DNA from: Bacillus sp. FSL K6-3431
GTDB lineage: Bacteria > Bacillota > Bacilli > Bacillales > Bacillaceae_C
Direction of reading: 5' to 3'
Assembly: GCF_038002605.1 (NCBI RefSeq)
Contig: NZ_JBBOCT010000001.1
Span: 1,922,001-1,986,000, forward strand
DNA length: 64,000 nucleotides
The notes under the pieces were generated by a model. That model made no database searches. It saw only the letters and a list, made by a program, of their open reading frames with translations, and had not been told where the DNA came from. The position numbers and the translations under genes were made by a program. The stretch's first letter is position 1; each line of letters begins with the position of its first letter. Positions 51,407 through 61,611 of this stretch are shown here, piece after piece.

Positions 51407-53191
51407 TTATACTACATATTTCTCTACATCAATCAAACGGTCTGCCGCTTCTCGTTTCTTGACAATAACGTTGATCGGTGTGTGACGCGTTAATTTACGG
51501 AGAGCAGAGTTCATCATACGGAATGTATCTCCTTCTTCTATTGCTGCAAGACACTCTTTTGCAAATTGTTCTACCTTCACAATCGAGTCTTGACAGAAGA
51601 TTTGTGTGTAAAGGAGCTTTTGATTACTCTTTGCTAATCCCACCTGGCCAATTGCCTTTTCAGTTCGCAGAACTACAGATTCCATTGCATAGGCAAGTGA
51701 AATAATATCAGCTAATTTCCCAAGAATTTCTTGTTCCTTTTCAAGTGCTTGCCCAAATTTTTGAGCACCCAGTCCAGAAATCATCAGTGCAACTTTTTTT
51801 GCGCCTTTCACTAGTTGCTTCTCTTGATCAAGCGGTTCACTTCCGGGTTCTTCAGGCATGAGCATCATCAATTCTTCTTGCAAACTTTGTGCTTTTTCTA
51901 GTAAAGGTAATTCACCTTTAAATGCCTTTTTCAGAAAAGTACCTGGAACGAGTAATCTGTTGATTTCATTTGTACCTTCGAAAATCCGATTGATACGTGA
52001 GTCTCGATAGGCTCTTTCAATTTCGTATTCCTGCATATATCCATAACCACCGTGGATTTGCACGCCTTCATCAACCACATGATCGAGAACTTCTGATGCA
52101 AACACTTTATTCAAAGAACATTCAATTGCGTACTCAGCAATCGAACGTGCTACTTCCGATCCATTTTTCACTTGCTCCTCAGTCAATTGGCTCATGCGAT
52201 CTTCAAACAAACCAACTGTCCTGTAAACTGAGCTCTCTGCAGCGTATATCTCCGATCCAAGTGTACCGAATTTTTCTTTCGTCAAATTGAATTGGGAGAT
52301 TGGTGTTTTAAACTGTTTCCGCTGATTTGCATATTGCAAAGTAGTTTCAAGTGCTCGTTTAGAACCACCAACTGCTCCTACTCCAAGCTTATAACGCCCA
52401 ATATTTAAAATATTAAATGCAATTCTATGCCCTTTACCCGCATCCCCTAGCAAGTTTTCTACGGGAACTTCTACGTCTTCCAATATTAACGTCCGCGTTG
52501 ACGAGCTTTTAATTCCCATTTTCTTTTCTTCCGGACCTGTCGATACACCTGGGTATGCTCGTTCAACGATAAACGCAGAAAACTGTTCGCCATCAATCTT
52601 AGCGTATACAATAAATATATCTGCGAAAGCAGAGTTTGTAATCCATTGTTTTTCACCATTTAATATATAATGTGTCCCAGCTTCATTTAATTTTGCTCTC
52701 GATTTTGCACCAAGCGCATCTGATCCAGATCCTGGCTCTGTTAAGGCATAAGCAGCTAGTAATTCGCCCGTAGCTAATGATGGCAAATACTTTTGTTTTT
52801 GTTCCTTACTACCAAACAAAACAATTGGCAGGGAACCGATTCCTACATGTGCCCCGTGAGAAATCGAAAAGCCACCAGCTTTCGCCAGTTTCTCGGAGAT
52901 TAATGATGAACTCACTTTATCAAGTGCTAGCCCACCATATTCCTCAGGAACATCTGCTCCTAAAAGCCCCAGCTCACCTGCTTGTTTCAATAATTTTACG
53001 GAGCGATCAAATTCATGATTTTCAAGATGCTCCACTTCAGGCATGACTTCATTATCAACGAAGTCCTCCGTCGTTTTTGCGATCATTTTATGCTCATCTG
53101 TATAATCTTCCGGTGTAAACATTTGTTCAGCAGCAATATCATCAATTAAAAATGCTCCACCTTTGATCAACTTTTTCGTTTCATTTGTCAT
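51407..53191 (-). CDS. fadE: Acyl-CoA dehydrogenase FadE
   Basis: Protein of 594 residues, long form like B. subtilis YusJ/FadE. The FAD and substrate region is in AYALTEPGSGSDALGAKSRA near 150. RDSRINRIFEGTNEINRLL near 400 holds the catalytic-base region. The C-terminal 150 residues extend beyond classic acyl-CoA dehydrogenases. It introduces the trans-2 double bond in fatty-acid beta-oxidation in the cytoplasm. Last gene of the fadN-fadA-fadE operon. Confidence 0.92.
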   Translation of the reverse strand: MTNETKKLIKGGAFLIDDIAAEQMFTPEDYTDEHKMIAKTTEDFVDNEVMPEVEHLENHEFDRSVKLLKQAGELGLLGADVPEEYGGLALDKVSSSLISEKLAKAGGFSISHGAHVGIGSLPIVLFGSKEQKQKYLPSLATGELLAAYALTEPGSGSDALGAKSRAKLNEAGTHYILNGEKQWITNSAFADIFIVYAKIDGEQFSAFIVERAYPGVSTGPEEKKMGIKSSSTRTLILEDVEVPVENLLGDAGKGHRIAFNILNIGRYKLGVGAVGGSKRALETTLQYANQRKQFKTPISQFNLTKEKFGTLGSEIYAAESSVYRTVGLFEDRMSQLTEEQVKNGSEVARSIAEYAIECSLNKVFASEVLDHVVDEGVQIHGGYGYMQEYEIERAYRDSRINRIFEGTNEINRLLVPGTFLKKAFKGELPLLEKAQSLQEELMMLMPEEPGSEPLDQEKQLVKGAKKVALMISGLGAQKFGQALEKEQEILGKLADIISLAYAMESVVLRTEKAIGQVGLAKSNQKLLYTQIFCQDSIVKVEQFAKECLAAIEEGDTFRMMNSALRKLTRHTPINVIVKKREAADRLIDVEKYVV

Positions 53192-53203
53192 ATTGATTCC
53201 TCC

Positions 53204-54382
53204 TTATGATAGTAATTCGAATACTCCCGCTGCACCCATTCCACCACCAATACACATTGTGACAATGCCGAATTGAATATTCCGACGTTTCATTTCATGG
53301 GCAAGCGATAATGTTAGCTTCGTTCCTGTACATCCAAGCGGATGCCCAAGTGCGATAGCACCACCATTAACATTGACTATCTCTTCATTGAGTCTCAACT
53401 CTCTTATTACTTGAATCGATTGGGAAGCGAACGCTTCATTCAGTTCAAATAAACCGATATCTGAAAGCTCAAGACCAGCCATTTTTAACACTTTGGGAAT
53501 CGCCTTTACAGGACCAATTCCCATAATTTCCGGTGGCACACCAGCTACTGCGAATGATCGAAATTTTACCAATGGTTTTAATCCAAGAGATTCTGCTTTT
53601 TCCCGATCCATTACCATGACAGCTGCAGCACCATCACTCGTTTGCGACGAATTTCCTGCAGTTACTGACCCCGTCACAGAAAAAGCTGGTCGTAATTTAG
53701 CGAGGACATCTAGGTTTGTATCAGGACGAACACCTTCATCTTGAGCAAAATTTATCTTATTTTCTTTTATTTTATTGTCCGAACCGACATGTCTGTTGAT
53801 CACATCTACTGAAACGATCTCATCCTTAAATTTTCCATTCGCTATCGCTTCTGCAGCCTTCTGATGGCTTTTCACAGCAAATGTGTCTTGATCTTCTCTT
53901 GAAATACCGAATTTTTTCGCTACTTCCTCCGCAGTATGCCCCATGCCCATATAATAAGCTGGTGCCGTTTCAGCAAGTTTAATATTTGGTCGAACGACAT
54001 GCCCCATCATTGGAACTAAACTCATTGATTCCGCTCCACCGGCAATAACAGTATTTGAAGCGCCGAGCATGATTCTTTCTGCGGCATAGGCTATAGACTG
54101 CAAGCCTGACGAGCAATAGCGATTAATTGTAATGGCTGGCACTGTATCTGCTAGCCCAGCCAATCCGCCAATATTCCTCGCCATGTTTAAACCTTGTTCA
54201 GCTTCAGGCATGGCACAACCAAAAATTAGATCATCAATATTTCCTTCATAATGACCCGCACGCTTCAGTGTTTCTTTGACTGTTAAGGCCCCTAAATCAT
54301 CGGGTCTTGTCGTAGCGAGCGTGCCCTTTTTCGCTCTACCAACAGGCGTCCTTGCACCAGCAACAATAACCGCTTCACGCAT
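53204..54382 (-). CDS. fadA: Acetyl-CoA C-acyltransferase FadA
   Basis: Thiolase of 392 residues. The nucleophilic Cys is in [17 protein letters not shown] near residue 92, the His in [15 protein letters not shown] near 349, and the second Cys in [15 protein letters not shown] near 379. It cleaves 3-ketoacyl-CoA with CoA, releasing acetyl-CoA. Sits between fadN and fadE with short gaps, on one transcript. Confidence 0.94.
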   Translation of the reverse strand: MREAVIVAGARTPVGRAKKGTLATTRPDDLGALTVKETLKRAGHYEGNIDDLIFGCAMPEAEQGLNMARNIGGLAGLADTVPAITINRYCSSGLQSIAYAAERIMLGASNTVIAGGAESMSLVPMMGHVVRPNIKLAETAPAYYMGMGHTAEEVAKKFGISREDQDTFAVKSHQKAAEAIANGKFKDEIVSVDVINRHVGSDNKIKENKINFAQDEGVRPDTNLDVLAKLRPAFSVTGSVTAGNSSQTSDGAAAVMVMDREKAESLGLKPLVKFRSFAVAGVPPEIMGIGPVKAIPKVLKMAGLELSDIGLFELNEAFASQSIQVIRELRLNEEIVNVNGGAIALGHPLGCTGTKLTLSLAHEMKRRNIQFGIVTMCIGGGMGAAGVFELLS

Positions 54383-54411
54383 ATAATCACCCTCCTCTTC
54401 ATCTCACACGA

Positions 54412-56796
54412 TTAATTTCTAAGTGGTTTTCCTTTTATGAGCATATGCTGCATACGTTGTTGTGACTTCGGCTCAGCTACAAGGCTTAAAAACGCTTCTC
54501 TTTCAAGATCTAATAAATACTGTTCATCTACTTCTGTTCCAAATGGCACTTTCCCACCAGCAATAACATATGCAAGCTTTTTAGCAATTTTCAGATCATG
54601 TGCTGATATATATCCAGATAAATGCAACGTTTCTGCACCGAGCAATAAGGTAGCATAGCCAGATTCACCAGTAACTGGCACCTTTTGTCGAACAGGTGCC
54701 TTATAACCTTGATGGTGCAATCCAAGTACCGCTTGTTTAGCATCGTAAAGTAAATGATCTCCATTTACGCTAATGCCATCATTTTTGTTAAGAAAGCCAT
54801 TGTCGAAAGCTTCATCTGCGGAAGTCGATACTTTCGCCATCGCAATTGTCTCGAATACCTTATTGGCAACTTTTTGCAAATCAAACTCTATTCCTTTTGG
54901 CATTCCTTGTAATGTTTTAATATATAGTTCTTTATTGCCACCACCACCCGGAATGAGGCCGACACCAGCTTCAACGAGTCCAATATATGTTTCCATTGAT
55001 GCTTGAATGCGCGCCGTCGGTAGACACACTTCTCCACCACCACCTATTGTCATGGCAAATGGCGCAGCAACGACTGGTTTTTTGCTGTATTTTATTTTCA
55101 TCATTGCCTGCTGGAATTGGCGAATGACCATATCCACCTCAAAAATATCATCATCTTGAGCGGCCATTAATATCATTGCTAGATTGGCACCGACACAGAA
55201 GTTTTTCCCTTGGTTACCGATCACGAGTCCTTTATAATTTTTCTCGGTTTCATTAATCGCATAATTGATCATCTGAATAATATCAAAGCCAATGGCATTA
55301 TTAGGCGAATGGAATTCGAGTAAAACAACATCATCACCAATATCTATCAAACTAGCACCTGTATTCTTTTTCAGTAATTTTCCTTGTTTTTTCAAAAGCT
55401 GCAAATCTATCACTTTAGGATTTCCGACAATTTCCTCGTATTCTCCATTTGCATAAACCAAATTAACTCCATCCACCTCTTTATAGAAGGTCGTATTTCC
55501 TTGTTCGAGCATTGTTTTTACCCATACTGGGACCTTAATACCGTCTTCTTCCATCTTCTGTACAGATTTTTTAACACCAATCGCGTCCCATATTTCGAAC
55601 GGCCCAAACTTCCAGCCAAAGCCCCATTTCATCGCTTGATCAATCGAAGTGATGTCATCCGCAATATTTCCGAGTAGTTCTGCGGAAATAGCGAGGACCG
55701 GAGCAGTAATATTCCAAAGTAATTTTCCCGCGCGATCATCCGAGTGTACAAGCGCTTTCATTTTATTCGCTATTCCTTTTGCCTGTTTAGCGATTTCCAA
55801 GCCAGGCGTTTTCAGTTTTTTACGCTCTTCATATTCCATTGTTTCTGGATTCAATTCAAAGATTTCTTTCCCTTTCTTCAAATAAAATCCTTGACTTGAT
55901 TTGCTACCCAGCCAGCCTTTTTCTTGCATTTTCTTCATAAATTCTGGTACGGCAAAAACTTCTTTCTCTTCCCCACTCACCTGTTCATATACATTGTTAG
56001 CAACATGAATAAATGTATCTAAACCAACCACATCTAAGGTTCTAAATGTGGCACTTTTCGGACGCCCAATCAGTGTGCCCGTGATCGAATCAACTTCTCC
56101 AATACTATAGCCACCTTTTAGCATTTCTCTAACAGTTACAAGCAGGCCATATGTTCCAATCCGATTTGCAATAAAATTAGGCGTATCTTTCGCAATAACA
56201 ACACCTTTACCAAGCGTATCTTCACTGAATATTTGCATAAACTGAAGTACTTCTTTATCTGTTTTTTTAGTCGGAATTAATTCCAATAATTTTAAATAAC
56301 GAGGTGGATTGAAGAAATGCGTACACATAAAATGCGTTTGAAAATCTTCGGAACGTCCTTCAGACATTGCCTCCACGGAAATACCCGAAGTATTAGAACT
56401 GATTATACTACCAACTTTCCGGTTTTGATCAACTAGTTCAAATACTTTTCTTTTTACATCTAAATTTTCAACAACTACCTCAATAATCCAGTCTACCTCT
56501 GATAAACTTTGAAGATCATCCTCCAGATTCCCCGGGGTAATGAGTGCTAAATTCTCCTTTTTCGTAAGTGGGGATGGCTTTTGCTTTAATAATTTCAACA
56601 ATGCATTTTCTGCTAACCTATTCCTCACTTTCTTATCTTCAAGTGTTCGCTCTTTAGACATTTCTTCCTTTGTTAGCTCCTTTGGCACGATATCTAAAAG
56701 TAATGTTGGAATACCTATATTAGCCAGATGAGCTGCTATTCCAGAGCCCATAACACCTGATCCAAGGACAGCGGCTTTTTTAATGCTGTAAGTCAA
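54412..56796 (-). CDS. fadN: 3-hydroxyacyl-CoA dehydrogenase / enoyl-CoA hydratase FadN
   Basis: Bifunctional protein of 794 residues. The N-terminal dehydrogenase has NAD-binding VLGSGVMGSGIAAHLANIG near residue 10 and catalytic His in THFFNPPRYLKLLELIP near 157. The C-terminal crotonase-like domain (about 490-700) has VVAAPFAMTIGGGGEVCLPT and GLVEAGVGLIPGGGG. It carries out hydration and dehydrogenation in beta-oxidation. TTG 56796 behind AAGGGGG is the likely start; longer starts would run through the FadR-type operator at 56820-56837. Confidence 0.92.
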   Translation of the reverse strand: MTYSIKKAAVLGSGVMGSGIAAHLANIGIPTLLLDIVPKELTKEEMSKERTLEDKKVRNRLAENALLKLLKQKPSPLTKKENLALITPGNLEDDLQSLSEVDWIIEVVVENLDVKRKVFELVDQNRKVGSIISSNTSGISVEAMSEGRSEDFQTHFMCTHFFNPPRYLKLLELIPTKKTDKEVLQFMQIFSEDTLGKGVVIAKDTPNFIANRIGTYGLLVTVREMLKGGYSIGEVDSITGTLIGRPKSATFRTLDVVGLDTFIHVANNVYEQVSGEEKEVFAVPEFMKKMQEKGWLGSKSSQGFYLKKGKEIFELNPETMEYEERKKLKTPGLEIAKQAKGIANKMKALVHSDDRAGKLLWNITAPVLAISAELLGNIADDITSIDQAMKWGFGWKFGPFEIWDAIGVKKSVQKMEEDGIKVPVWVKTMLEQGNTTFYKEVDGVNLVYANGEYEEIVGNPKVIDLQLLKKQGKLLKKNTGASLIDIGDDVVLLEFHSPNNAIGFDIIQMINYAINETEKNYKGLVIGNQGKNFCVGANLAMILMAAQDDDIFEVDMVIRQFQQAMMKIKYSKKPVVAAPFAMTIGGGGEVCLPTARIQASMETYIGLVEAGVGLIPGGGGNKELYIKTLQGMPKGIEFDLQKVANKVFETIAMAKVSTSADEAFDNGFLNKNDGISVNGDHLLYDAKQAVLGLHHQGYKAPVRQKVPVTGESGYATLLLGAETLHLSGYISAHDLKIAKKLAYVIAGGKVPFGTEVDEQYLLDLEREAFLSLVAEPKSQQRMQHMLIKGKPLRN

Positions 56797-56819
56797 ATTA
56801 TATTCCCCCTTCACTAGCT

Positions 56820-56837
56820 TGAATGAACACTCACTCA
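56820..56837. promoter_or_regulatory. FadR operator ahead of fadN
   Basis: TGAATGAACACTCACTCA is an imperfect palindrome agreeing with the Bacillus FadR (YsiA) site TGAATGAMTANTCATTCA at nearly all positions. It lies 24 bases upstream of the fadN start. Binding of FadR should repress the operon until long-chain acyl-CoA releases it. Confidence 0.75.
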
Positions 56838-56930
56838 TTTTTACAATAAAAAAATATAAATGAATGTCTGATTATTATTAATATATCGGATTTTCTATTC
56901 GCTTGCAATCAAAATTTATAATGGTCTTTT

Positions 56931-57851
56931 TTATTTTTCAGTAAAAATGCTCTTTAACACGAATATGACGTTAGCCGGCCGTTCCGCAAGTCTGCGCATA
57001 AAATATCCATACCAATCTGTACCATAAGGCATATATACGCGCATTGTATAACCTTGTTTCACAAGGTCAATCTGCCTTTGAGATCGTATTCCATACAACA
57101 TTTGAAATTCAAATCTCGCCTTTGGAATACCATTTTCCTGCACAAATAGTTTTACGAAATCAATGATTGTTTCATCATGTGTGGCAATCGCTGTATAATG
57201 TCCGTTTAATAGATGCGTTTTAATCAGCTCTTTAAAATTATCATCCACATCCACCTTTTCTGGGAAAGCTACTTTTGGTGATTCTTTATACGCACCTTTA
57301 ACTAAACGAAGATTTGGTGAAAATGCCTCTAAATCAAGCAGATCTTTTTGCGTTCGATATAAATAGGCTTGGATAACAGTCCCAATATTTTCATATTCCA
57401 TTTTTAACATTTTGAATATATCTAATGTTTTTTGACATCGAGAAAAATCCTCCATATCAATCGTAATAAATACATGATTCATTTTCGCCACATCCATAAT
57501 CTCGCGCATATTTCTCATAACAATCGCATTAGAAAGATCCATGCCCATTGATGTAAGCTTCAATGATAATTGGGAATCAAGACCTTTATTAGCGATCGTT
57601 TGAATAGCCATTATTGCGTTATCTTTCATTACGCTCGCTTCTTTTTCATTGTCTACAAATTCACCTAAATAGTCGATCGTAACAGCAAGTCCCTGTTTAT
57701 TTAAATCTTTAATCCTATCTATTGCTTGCCCAAGAGATTCCCCTGCAACAAATCTTGAAGCACCGAACCTGAGTCCGTATTTTTTAGCCACTTTTGAAAA
57801 TGTTTTATTTTTCGATAAAAATAAAAAGAAATTGCGCATTGCTTTTTCCAT
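56931..57851 (-). CDS. fadM: Proline dehydrogenase (FadM/YusM type)
   Basis: Protein of 306 residues with the PRODH TIM barrel. GLAVTIDYLGEFVDNEKEAS near 55, VFITIDMEDFSRCQKTLDIF near 128 and MRVYMPYGTDWYGYFMRRLAERP near 270 (the flavin- and substrate-contacting C-terminal helix with paired Arg; shown here as two motifs YMPYGTDWYGY and RRLAERP). It oxidises proline to pyrroline-5-carboxylate with FAD, passing electrons to quinone. ATG 57851 with AGGAG upstream is preferred to TTG 57860. It lies just upstream of fadN on the same strand, but the FadR-type site lies between them. Confidence 0.87.
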   Translation of the reverse strand: MEKAMRNFFLFLSKNKTFSKVAKKYGLRFGASRFVAGESLGQAIDRIKDLNKQGLAVTIDYLGEFVDNEKEASVMKDNAIMAIQTIANKGLDSQLSLKLTSMGMDLSNAIVMRNMREIMDVAKMNHVFITIDMEDFSRCQKTLDIFKMLKMEYENIGTVIQAYLYRTQKDLLDLEAFSPNLRLVKGAYKESPKVAFPEKVDVDDNFKELIKTHLLNGHYTAIATHDETIIDFVKLFVQENGIPKARFEFQMLYGIRSQRQIDLVKQGYTMRVYMPYGTDWYGYFMRRLAERPANVIFVLKSIFTEK

Positions 57852-57944
57852 GCTACTCAACTCCTCTCAACTATCATATAAGATGGTATAAAATTGTACG
57901 CCGCAGGCATGCTAAATGTTGAATATATGAAAGGAGGAAATCAT

Positions 57945-58220
57945 TTGCAAAATCAACAAATGAATCAACAAAATCAAGGTCAACAAATTGTCATGCCACA
58001 ACCACCTCATGTCATTACTACAAAAGACTTTGCTTATATTAATGATATGCTAGCGTGGAACTTGCTAGCAATGAAAAAAGCACATTTCGCTGCTAGCCAA
58101 TGCCAAGATCAGCAAATTAAAACAGTAATTAATTCATGTGGGCAAATGCATCAACGCCATTATGAAAAATTACTTGGACATTTGCAAGAAAAACAACAAT
58201 CCAATACGTTCATCCAATGA
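57945..58220 (+). CDS. CotF-family spore coat protein, first copy
   Basis: Protein of 91 residues. The Gln/Asn-rich N-terminus precedes a helical CotF-like region: TKDFAYINDMLAWNLLAMKK near residue 30 and CQDQQIKTVINSCGQMHQRH near 58. TTG 57945 follows AAAGGAGGAAATCA, a very strong ribosome site; longer upstream starts lack one. CotF-type proteins have a ferritin-like four-helix layout and are found in the spore coat. The second copy follows 16 bases downstream, so the two are cotranscribed. Confidence 0.8.
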   Translation: MQNQQMNQQNQGQQIVMPQPPHVITTKDFAYINDMLAWNLLAMKKAHFAASQCQDQQIKTVINSCGQMHQRHYEKLLGHLQEKQQSNTFIQ

Positions 58221-58236
58221 TAAAGGAGGCCTATCC

Positions 58237-58569
58237 ATGCAAAACCAAAAAATTCAAAATCCTTCCATGCAAGTGCCTAAAACTCCTCAGATGAATGAGC
58301 GGGACTTTATTAATGATATGTTATCTACTGAAAAATATCTGACAGATGCTTACGCAACCGCTCTACATGAAGCTAGTCACCAGCATCTTTACGATGATAT
58401 ACTTACCATTTTCAATGAAACACAACAAGCACAGCGGGATCTATTCGTCGAAATGTTTCAAAAAGGCTGGTATAAATTAGAAGCTGAAGATCAACAAAAA
58501 ATTCAACAATCATATCAACAACATGCCGGATATGCCAATCAATTTCCATACAATGCGTCCATGCAATAA
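58237..58569 (+). CDS. CotF-family spore coat protein, second copy
   Basis: Protein of 110 residues. DFINDMLSTEKYLTDAYATA near 26 and QHLYDDILTIFNETQQAQRD near 52 are CotF-like helices, followed by EMFQKGWYKLEAEDQQKIQQ and a Gln/Asn/Tyr-rich tail. ATG 58237 follows AAAGGAGG. It shares the overall layout but little close identity with the preceding gene. In B. subtilis the yusN gene occupies this position after yusM. Confidence 0.82.
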   Translation: MQNQKIQNPSMQVPKTPQMNERDFINDMLSTEKYLTDAYATALHEASHQHLYDDILTIFNETQQAQRDLFVEMFQKGWYKLEAEDQQKIQQSYQQHAGYANQFPYNASMQ

Positions 58570-58570
58570 C

Positions 58571-58624
58571 CAGTGCCAGGCACCGAAACAATTCTGTATT
58601 GTTTCGGTGCCTGGCACTTTTTTA
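58571..58624. repeat. REP-like palindrome, possibly acting as terminator
   Basis: A perfect inverted repeat with 20-base arms, AGTGCCAGGCACCGAAACAA and its complement, around TTCTGTA, then a T-run. The GTGCCAGGCACC core is a palindromic word that I have seen repeated in several Bacillales genomes, of the REP type. It also serves as terminator after the coat genes. Confidence 0.65.
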
Positions 58625-58679
58625 ATTGCATAAAAGCACTTACATTCCTATAATATAGTTATAGAAATGAGGGAAGAAA

Positions 58680-60092
58680 ATGCTTTCACCACAGATTTCG
58701 GAAAAACTAATCTCCATTGTTGGCAAGGAAAATTTCGATGATTCCCAAGTTGGTAAATTAGTATATTCATATGATGCATCACCACAGTTTCAATCGATGC
58801 CTGATGCTGTCATATCTCCACGCTCCACAGAAGAAATTTCTGAGGTTTTACGCTTTTGTAATCAACATAAAATTCCTATCGTTCCACGCGGATCTGGAAC
58901 AAACCTATGCGCGGGCACGACACCAACTGAAGGTGGAATCGTATTACTTTTTAAATATATGAACAAAATTCTTGAAATTGATGAGGATAATTTAACCGTC
59001 ACTGTCCAGCCTGGGCTTATTACATTAGATCTGATTCATGCTGTAGAAGAGAAAGGTTTATTTTATCCACCTGATCCAAGCTCTATGAGCATCTCAACTA
59101 TCGGCGGTAATTTAAATGAAAATTCCGGTGGGTTACGTGGACTAAAATACGGTGTCACCCGTGATTACGTCTTAGCGCTTGAAGCAGTCCTGCCTAATGG
59201 GGATATTATTCGAACGGGTGGAAAATTAGCAAAAGATGTGGCCGGATATGATTTAACTCGTTTATTTGTCGGCTCTGAAGGTACGCTTGCCATTATTACA
59301 GAAGCAACATTAAAGCTTATACCCATGCCTGAAACCAAAAAAACATTACTAGCGCTTTATCAAGATCTTGACGCTGCAGCACGTTCTGTTTCAAAAATAA
59401 TTTCGAATAAAATTATCCCTGCTACGCTAGAATTTTTGGATCAGCCGACACTTGAAGCAGTCGAGGATTTCGCGAAAATTGGACTGCCGACAAATGTGAA
59501 AGCAGTTCTTTTAATTGAACAAGACGGCCCAGCTGAAGTTGTTGATCGCGATATGGAAATGATTGCTGCCATTTGTCGAGAACAAGATGCTGAATCCGTT
59601 GAAATTGCGAAAGATCAGCATACAGCCGAGTTGTTAAGTACTGCAAGGCGTTCTGCATTGTCAGCACTCGCAAGACTTAAACCTACGACAATCCTAGAAG
59701 ATGCTACTGTACCTAGATCTGAAATAGCCAAGATGGTTGAGGCTATCGAGAAAATCGCGGTGAAATATGATGTAAAAATTTGTACATTCGGACACGCTGG
59801 CGATGGAAATTTACATCCGACTTGTCCTACTGATATACGAGATCTTGATGAGATGTCGCGCGTTGAACAAGCATTTGAAGAAATTTTCGCCGCCGCGATT
59901 GATCTAGGTGGTACAATCACAGGCGAGCATGGTGTTGGGCTCGTAAAAGCACCTTATCTTGAATGGAAACTTGGTCCAGAAGGTATCACTGCAATGAAGG
60001 CGATTAAACATGCCTTCGATCCAAATAACATCATGAATCCTGGTAAAATATTTGCGAAAGAAAGCCGAAAAAGAGTGGTGGTAACACGATGA
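58680..60092 (+). CDS. glcD: Glycolate oxidase FAD subunit GlcD
   Basis: Flavoprotein of 470 residues of the PCMH/VAO family. FAD-binding region IVPRGSGTNLCAGTTPTEGG near 65-84, PPDPSSMSISTIGGNLNENS near 132, and the C-terminal GHAGDGNLHPTCPTD near 375 with His ligands. GEHGVGLVK near 418 is also conserved. With GlcF it oxidises glycolate, or possibly D-lactate, feeding the respiratory chain. It ends in an ATGA overlap with glcF. B. subtilis has the related pair ysfC-ysfD. Confidence 0.9.
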   Translation: MLSPQISEKLISIVGKENFDDSQVGKLVYSYDASPQFQSMPDAVISPRSTEEISEVLRFCNQHKIPIVPRGSGTNLCAGTTPTEGGIVLLFKYMNKILEIDEDNLTVTVQPGLITLDLIHAVEEKGLFYPPDPSSMSISTIGGNLNENSGGLRGLKYGVTRDYVLALEAVLPNGDIIRTGGKLAKDVAGYDLTRLFVGSEGTLAIITEATLKLIPMPETKKTLLALYQDLDAAARSVSKIISNKIIPATLEFLDQPTLEAVEDFAKIGLPTNVKAVLLIEQDGPAEVVDRDMEMIAAICREQDAESVEIAKDQHTAELLSTARRSALSALARLKPTTILEDATVPRSEIAKMVEAIEKIAVKYDVKICTFGHAGDGNLHPTCPTDIRDLDEMSRVEQAFEEIFAAAIDLGGTITGEHGVGLVKAPYLEWKLGPEGITAMKAIKHAFDPNNIMNPGKIFAKESRKRVVVTR

Positions 60093-61414
60093 TTGCAACA
60101 GATGAGCAGCAAAAAATTCAGCAACAGTTTGCAGAACAAATGGATATGGACGAACTCCTTAATTGTATGCGCTGCGGATTTTGTCTCCCGGCTTGTCCAA
60201 CATATATCGAAACGAATTTTAATGAAAAACATTCCCCTCGTGGACGGATTGCTCTGATGAAGGCAGTTGCAGACGGCATGATTGATTTCGATGATGACGT
60301 TGAAGAATCTCTGGACCTTTGTCTTGGGTGCCGTGCATGTGAACCTGCATGTCCTGCCGGAGTAAACTATGGAATGCTGTTAGAAGATGCACGGGATATT
60401 ATTTCACAAAATAAAAAACACAGTATGCCTGTTAAAACAGTACGAAACACCGTATTCGAAGGTCTATTTCCTCATCAAAATCGGATGGTTAACCTAACTG
60501 GATTACTTGGCTTTTACCAGCGTTCTGGTTTGCAAAAAACAGTGCGCAAAATTGGATTCATGAAGCTGTTCCCAGAAAACCTTGCACAAATGGAACGCGT
60601 ATTACCAGAAGTTCCGAAAAAGAAAGACATGAAAAATCGTCCAGTATTTTTACAAGCCCAATCAACTAGAACAACGACTGTCGCCTTCTTTTCCGGCTGT
60701 CTCATGGATACAATGTTCATGAAAACAAATGATGCGACAATGAAATTGCTACAAATGGCGGGATGCGATATCGTTATTCCTAAAAACCAAGGCTGCTGCG
60801 GCGCATTACATGGGCATAGCGGTGAAAAAGCGAAAGCAACCGAGCTTGCAAAGAACAATATTACAGCATTTGAAGAAACAAATGCCAATTATATCGTGAC
60901 AAATGCCGGTGGCTGCGGTGGTTTTCTTATTGGCTATGATCATTTATTAGCTGACGATCCTGAGTGGAGCGAACGAGCGAAAGTATTTACTGGAAAGTTA
61001 AAAGACATATCTCAAATTCTTGTTGATCTTGATTTTCATCGAAAGCATGCTCTTCGTTTGCCGGGCGCTATTTTCACCTATCAGGATTCATGCCATCTGC
61101 GTAATGTCATGCATACGGCGTCTGCTCCTAGGACACTGCTCGATGCCATTACCGATGCTAGATTCCGCGAAATGACCGATGCGGAGCGCTGCTGTGGGTC
61201 AGCTGGCATCTACAATATTGTTGAACCAGAAATGTCTATGCAAATTCTTGATCATAAAATGATACATGTCCAGTCCGTTCAACCTGGAATTATTGTGACA
61301 GCTAACCCAGGATGCCTCTTGCAAATGAAGCTTGGTATCGAACGTGCTGGAATGCAAGGTAAAGTGAAAGCAGTTCATATTGCAGATATATTATTGGAAG
61401 CAGCATTAAATTAG
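60089..61414 (+). CDS. glcF: Glycolate oxidase iron-sulfur subunit GlcF
   Basis: Protein of 441 residues. Two ferredoxin-type 4Fe-4S motifs: CMRCGFCLPACP near 24 and CLGCRACEPACP near 75. Two CCG domains follow, with GCCGALHGHSG near 233 and RCCGSAGIYN near 370, which bind a further cluster in heterodisulfide-reductase-like proteins. It transfers electrons from the GlcD flavin toward the membrane. The start codon overlaps the glcD stop. Confidence 0.9.
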   Translation: MIATDEQQKIQQQFAEQMDMDELLNCMRCGFCLPACPTYIETNFNEKHSPRGRIALMKAVADGMIDFDDDVEESLDLCLGCRACEPACPAGVNYGMLLEDARDIISQNKKHSMPVKTVRNTVFEGLFPHQNRMVNLTGLLGFYQRSGLQKTVRKIGFMKLFPENLAQMERVLPEVPKKKDMKNRPVFLQAQSTRTTTVAFFSGCLMDTMFMKTNDATMKLLQMAGCDIVIPKNQGCCGALHGHSGEKAKATELAKNNITAFEETNANYIVTNAGGCGGFLIGYDHLLADDPEWSERAKVFTGKLKDISQILVDLDFHRKHALRLPGAIFTYQDSCHLRNVMHTASAPRTLLDAITDARFREMTDAERCCGSAGIYNIVEPEMSMQILDHKMIHVQSVQPGIIVTANPGCLLQMKLGIERAGMQGKVKAVHIADILLEAALN

Positions 61415-61417
61415 CAA

Positions 61418-61453
61418 GTTAACCCGGCGAGAAATTCTCCTCGGGTTTTTGCT
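61418..61453 (+). terminator. Terminator after glcF
   Basis: Arms AACCCG...GAG and CTC...CGGGTT around AAATT, followed by TTTTTGC. Confidence 0.75.
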
Positions 61454-61611
61454 TGTTTAGGCAATTAAAAATAAATAAGAATATAACGAAAAGGTTGTCT
61501 AAATATTAGCTTAACCTGGATCATGTTAAAAAAAGTGATGTTTTTATGAATGTAATGTTAAGTCGCCTTTACTTTTTGTTTATTATATCATACAATGAAA
61601 TCAAATCAAGA

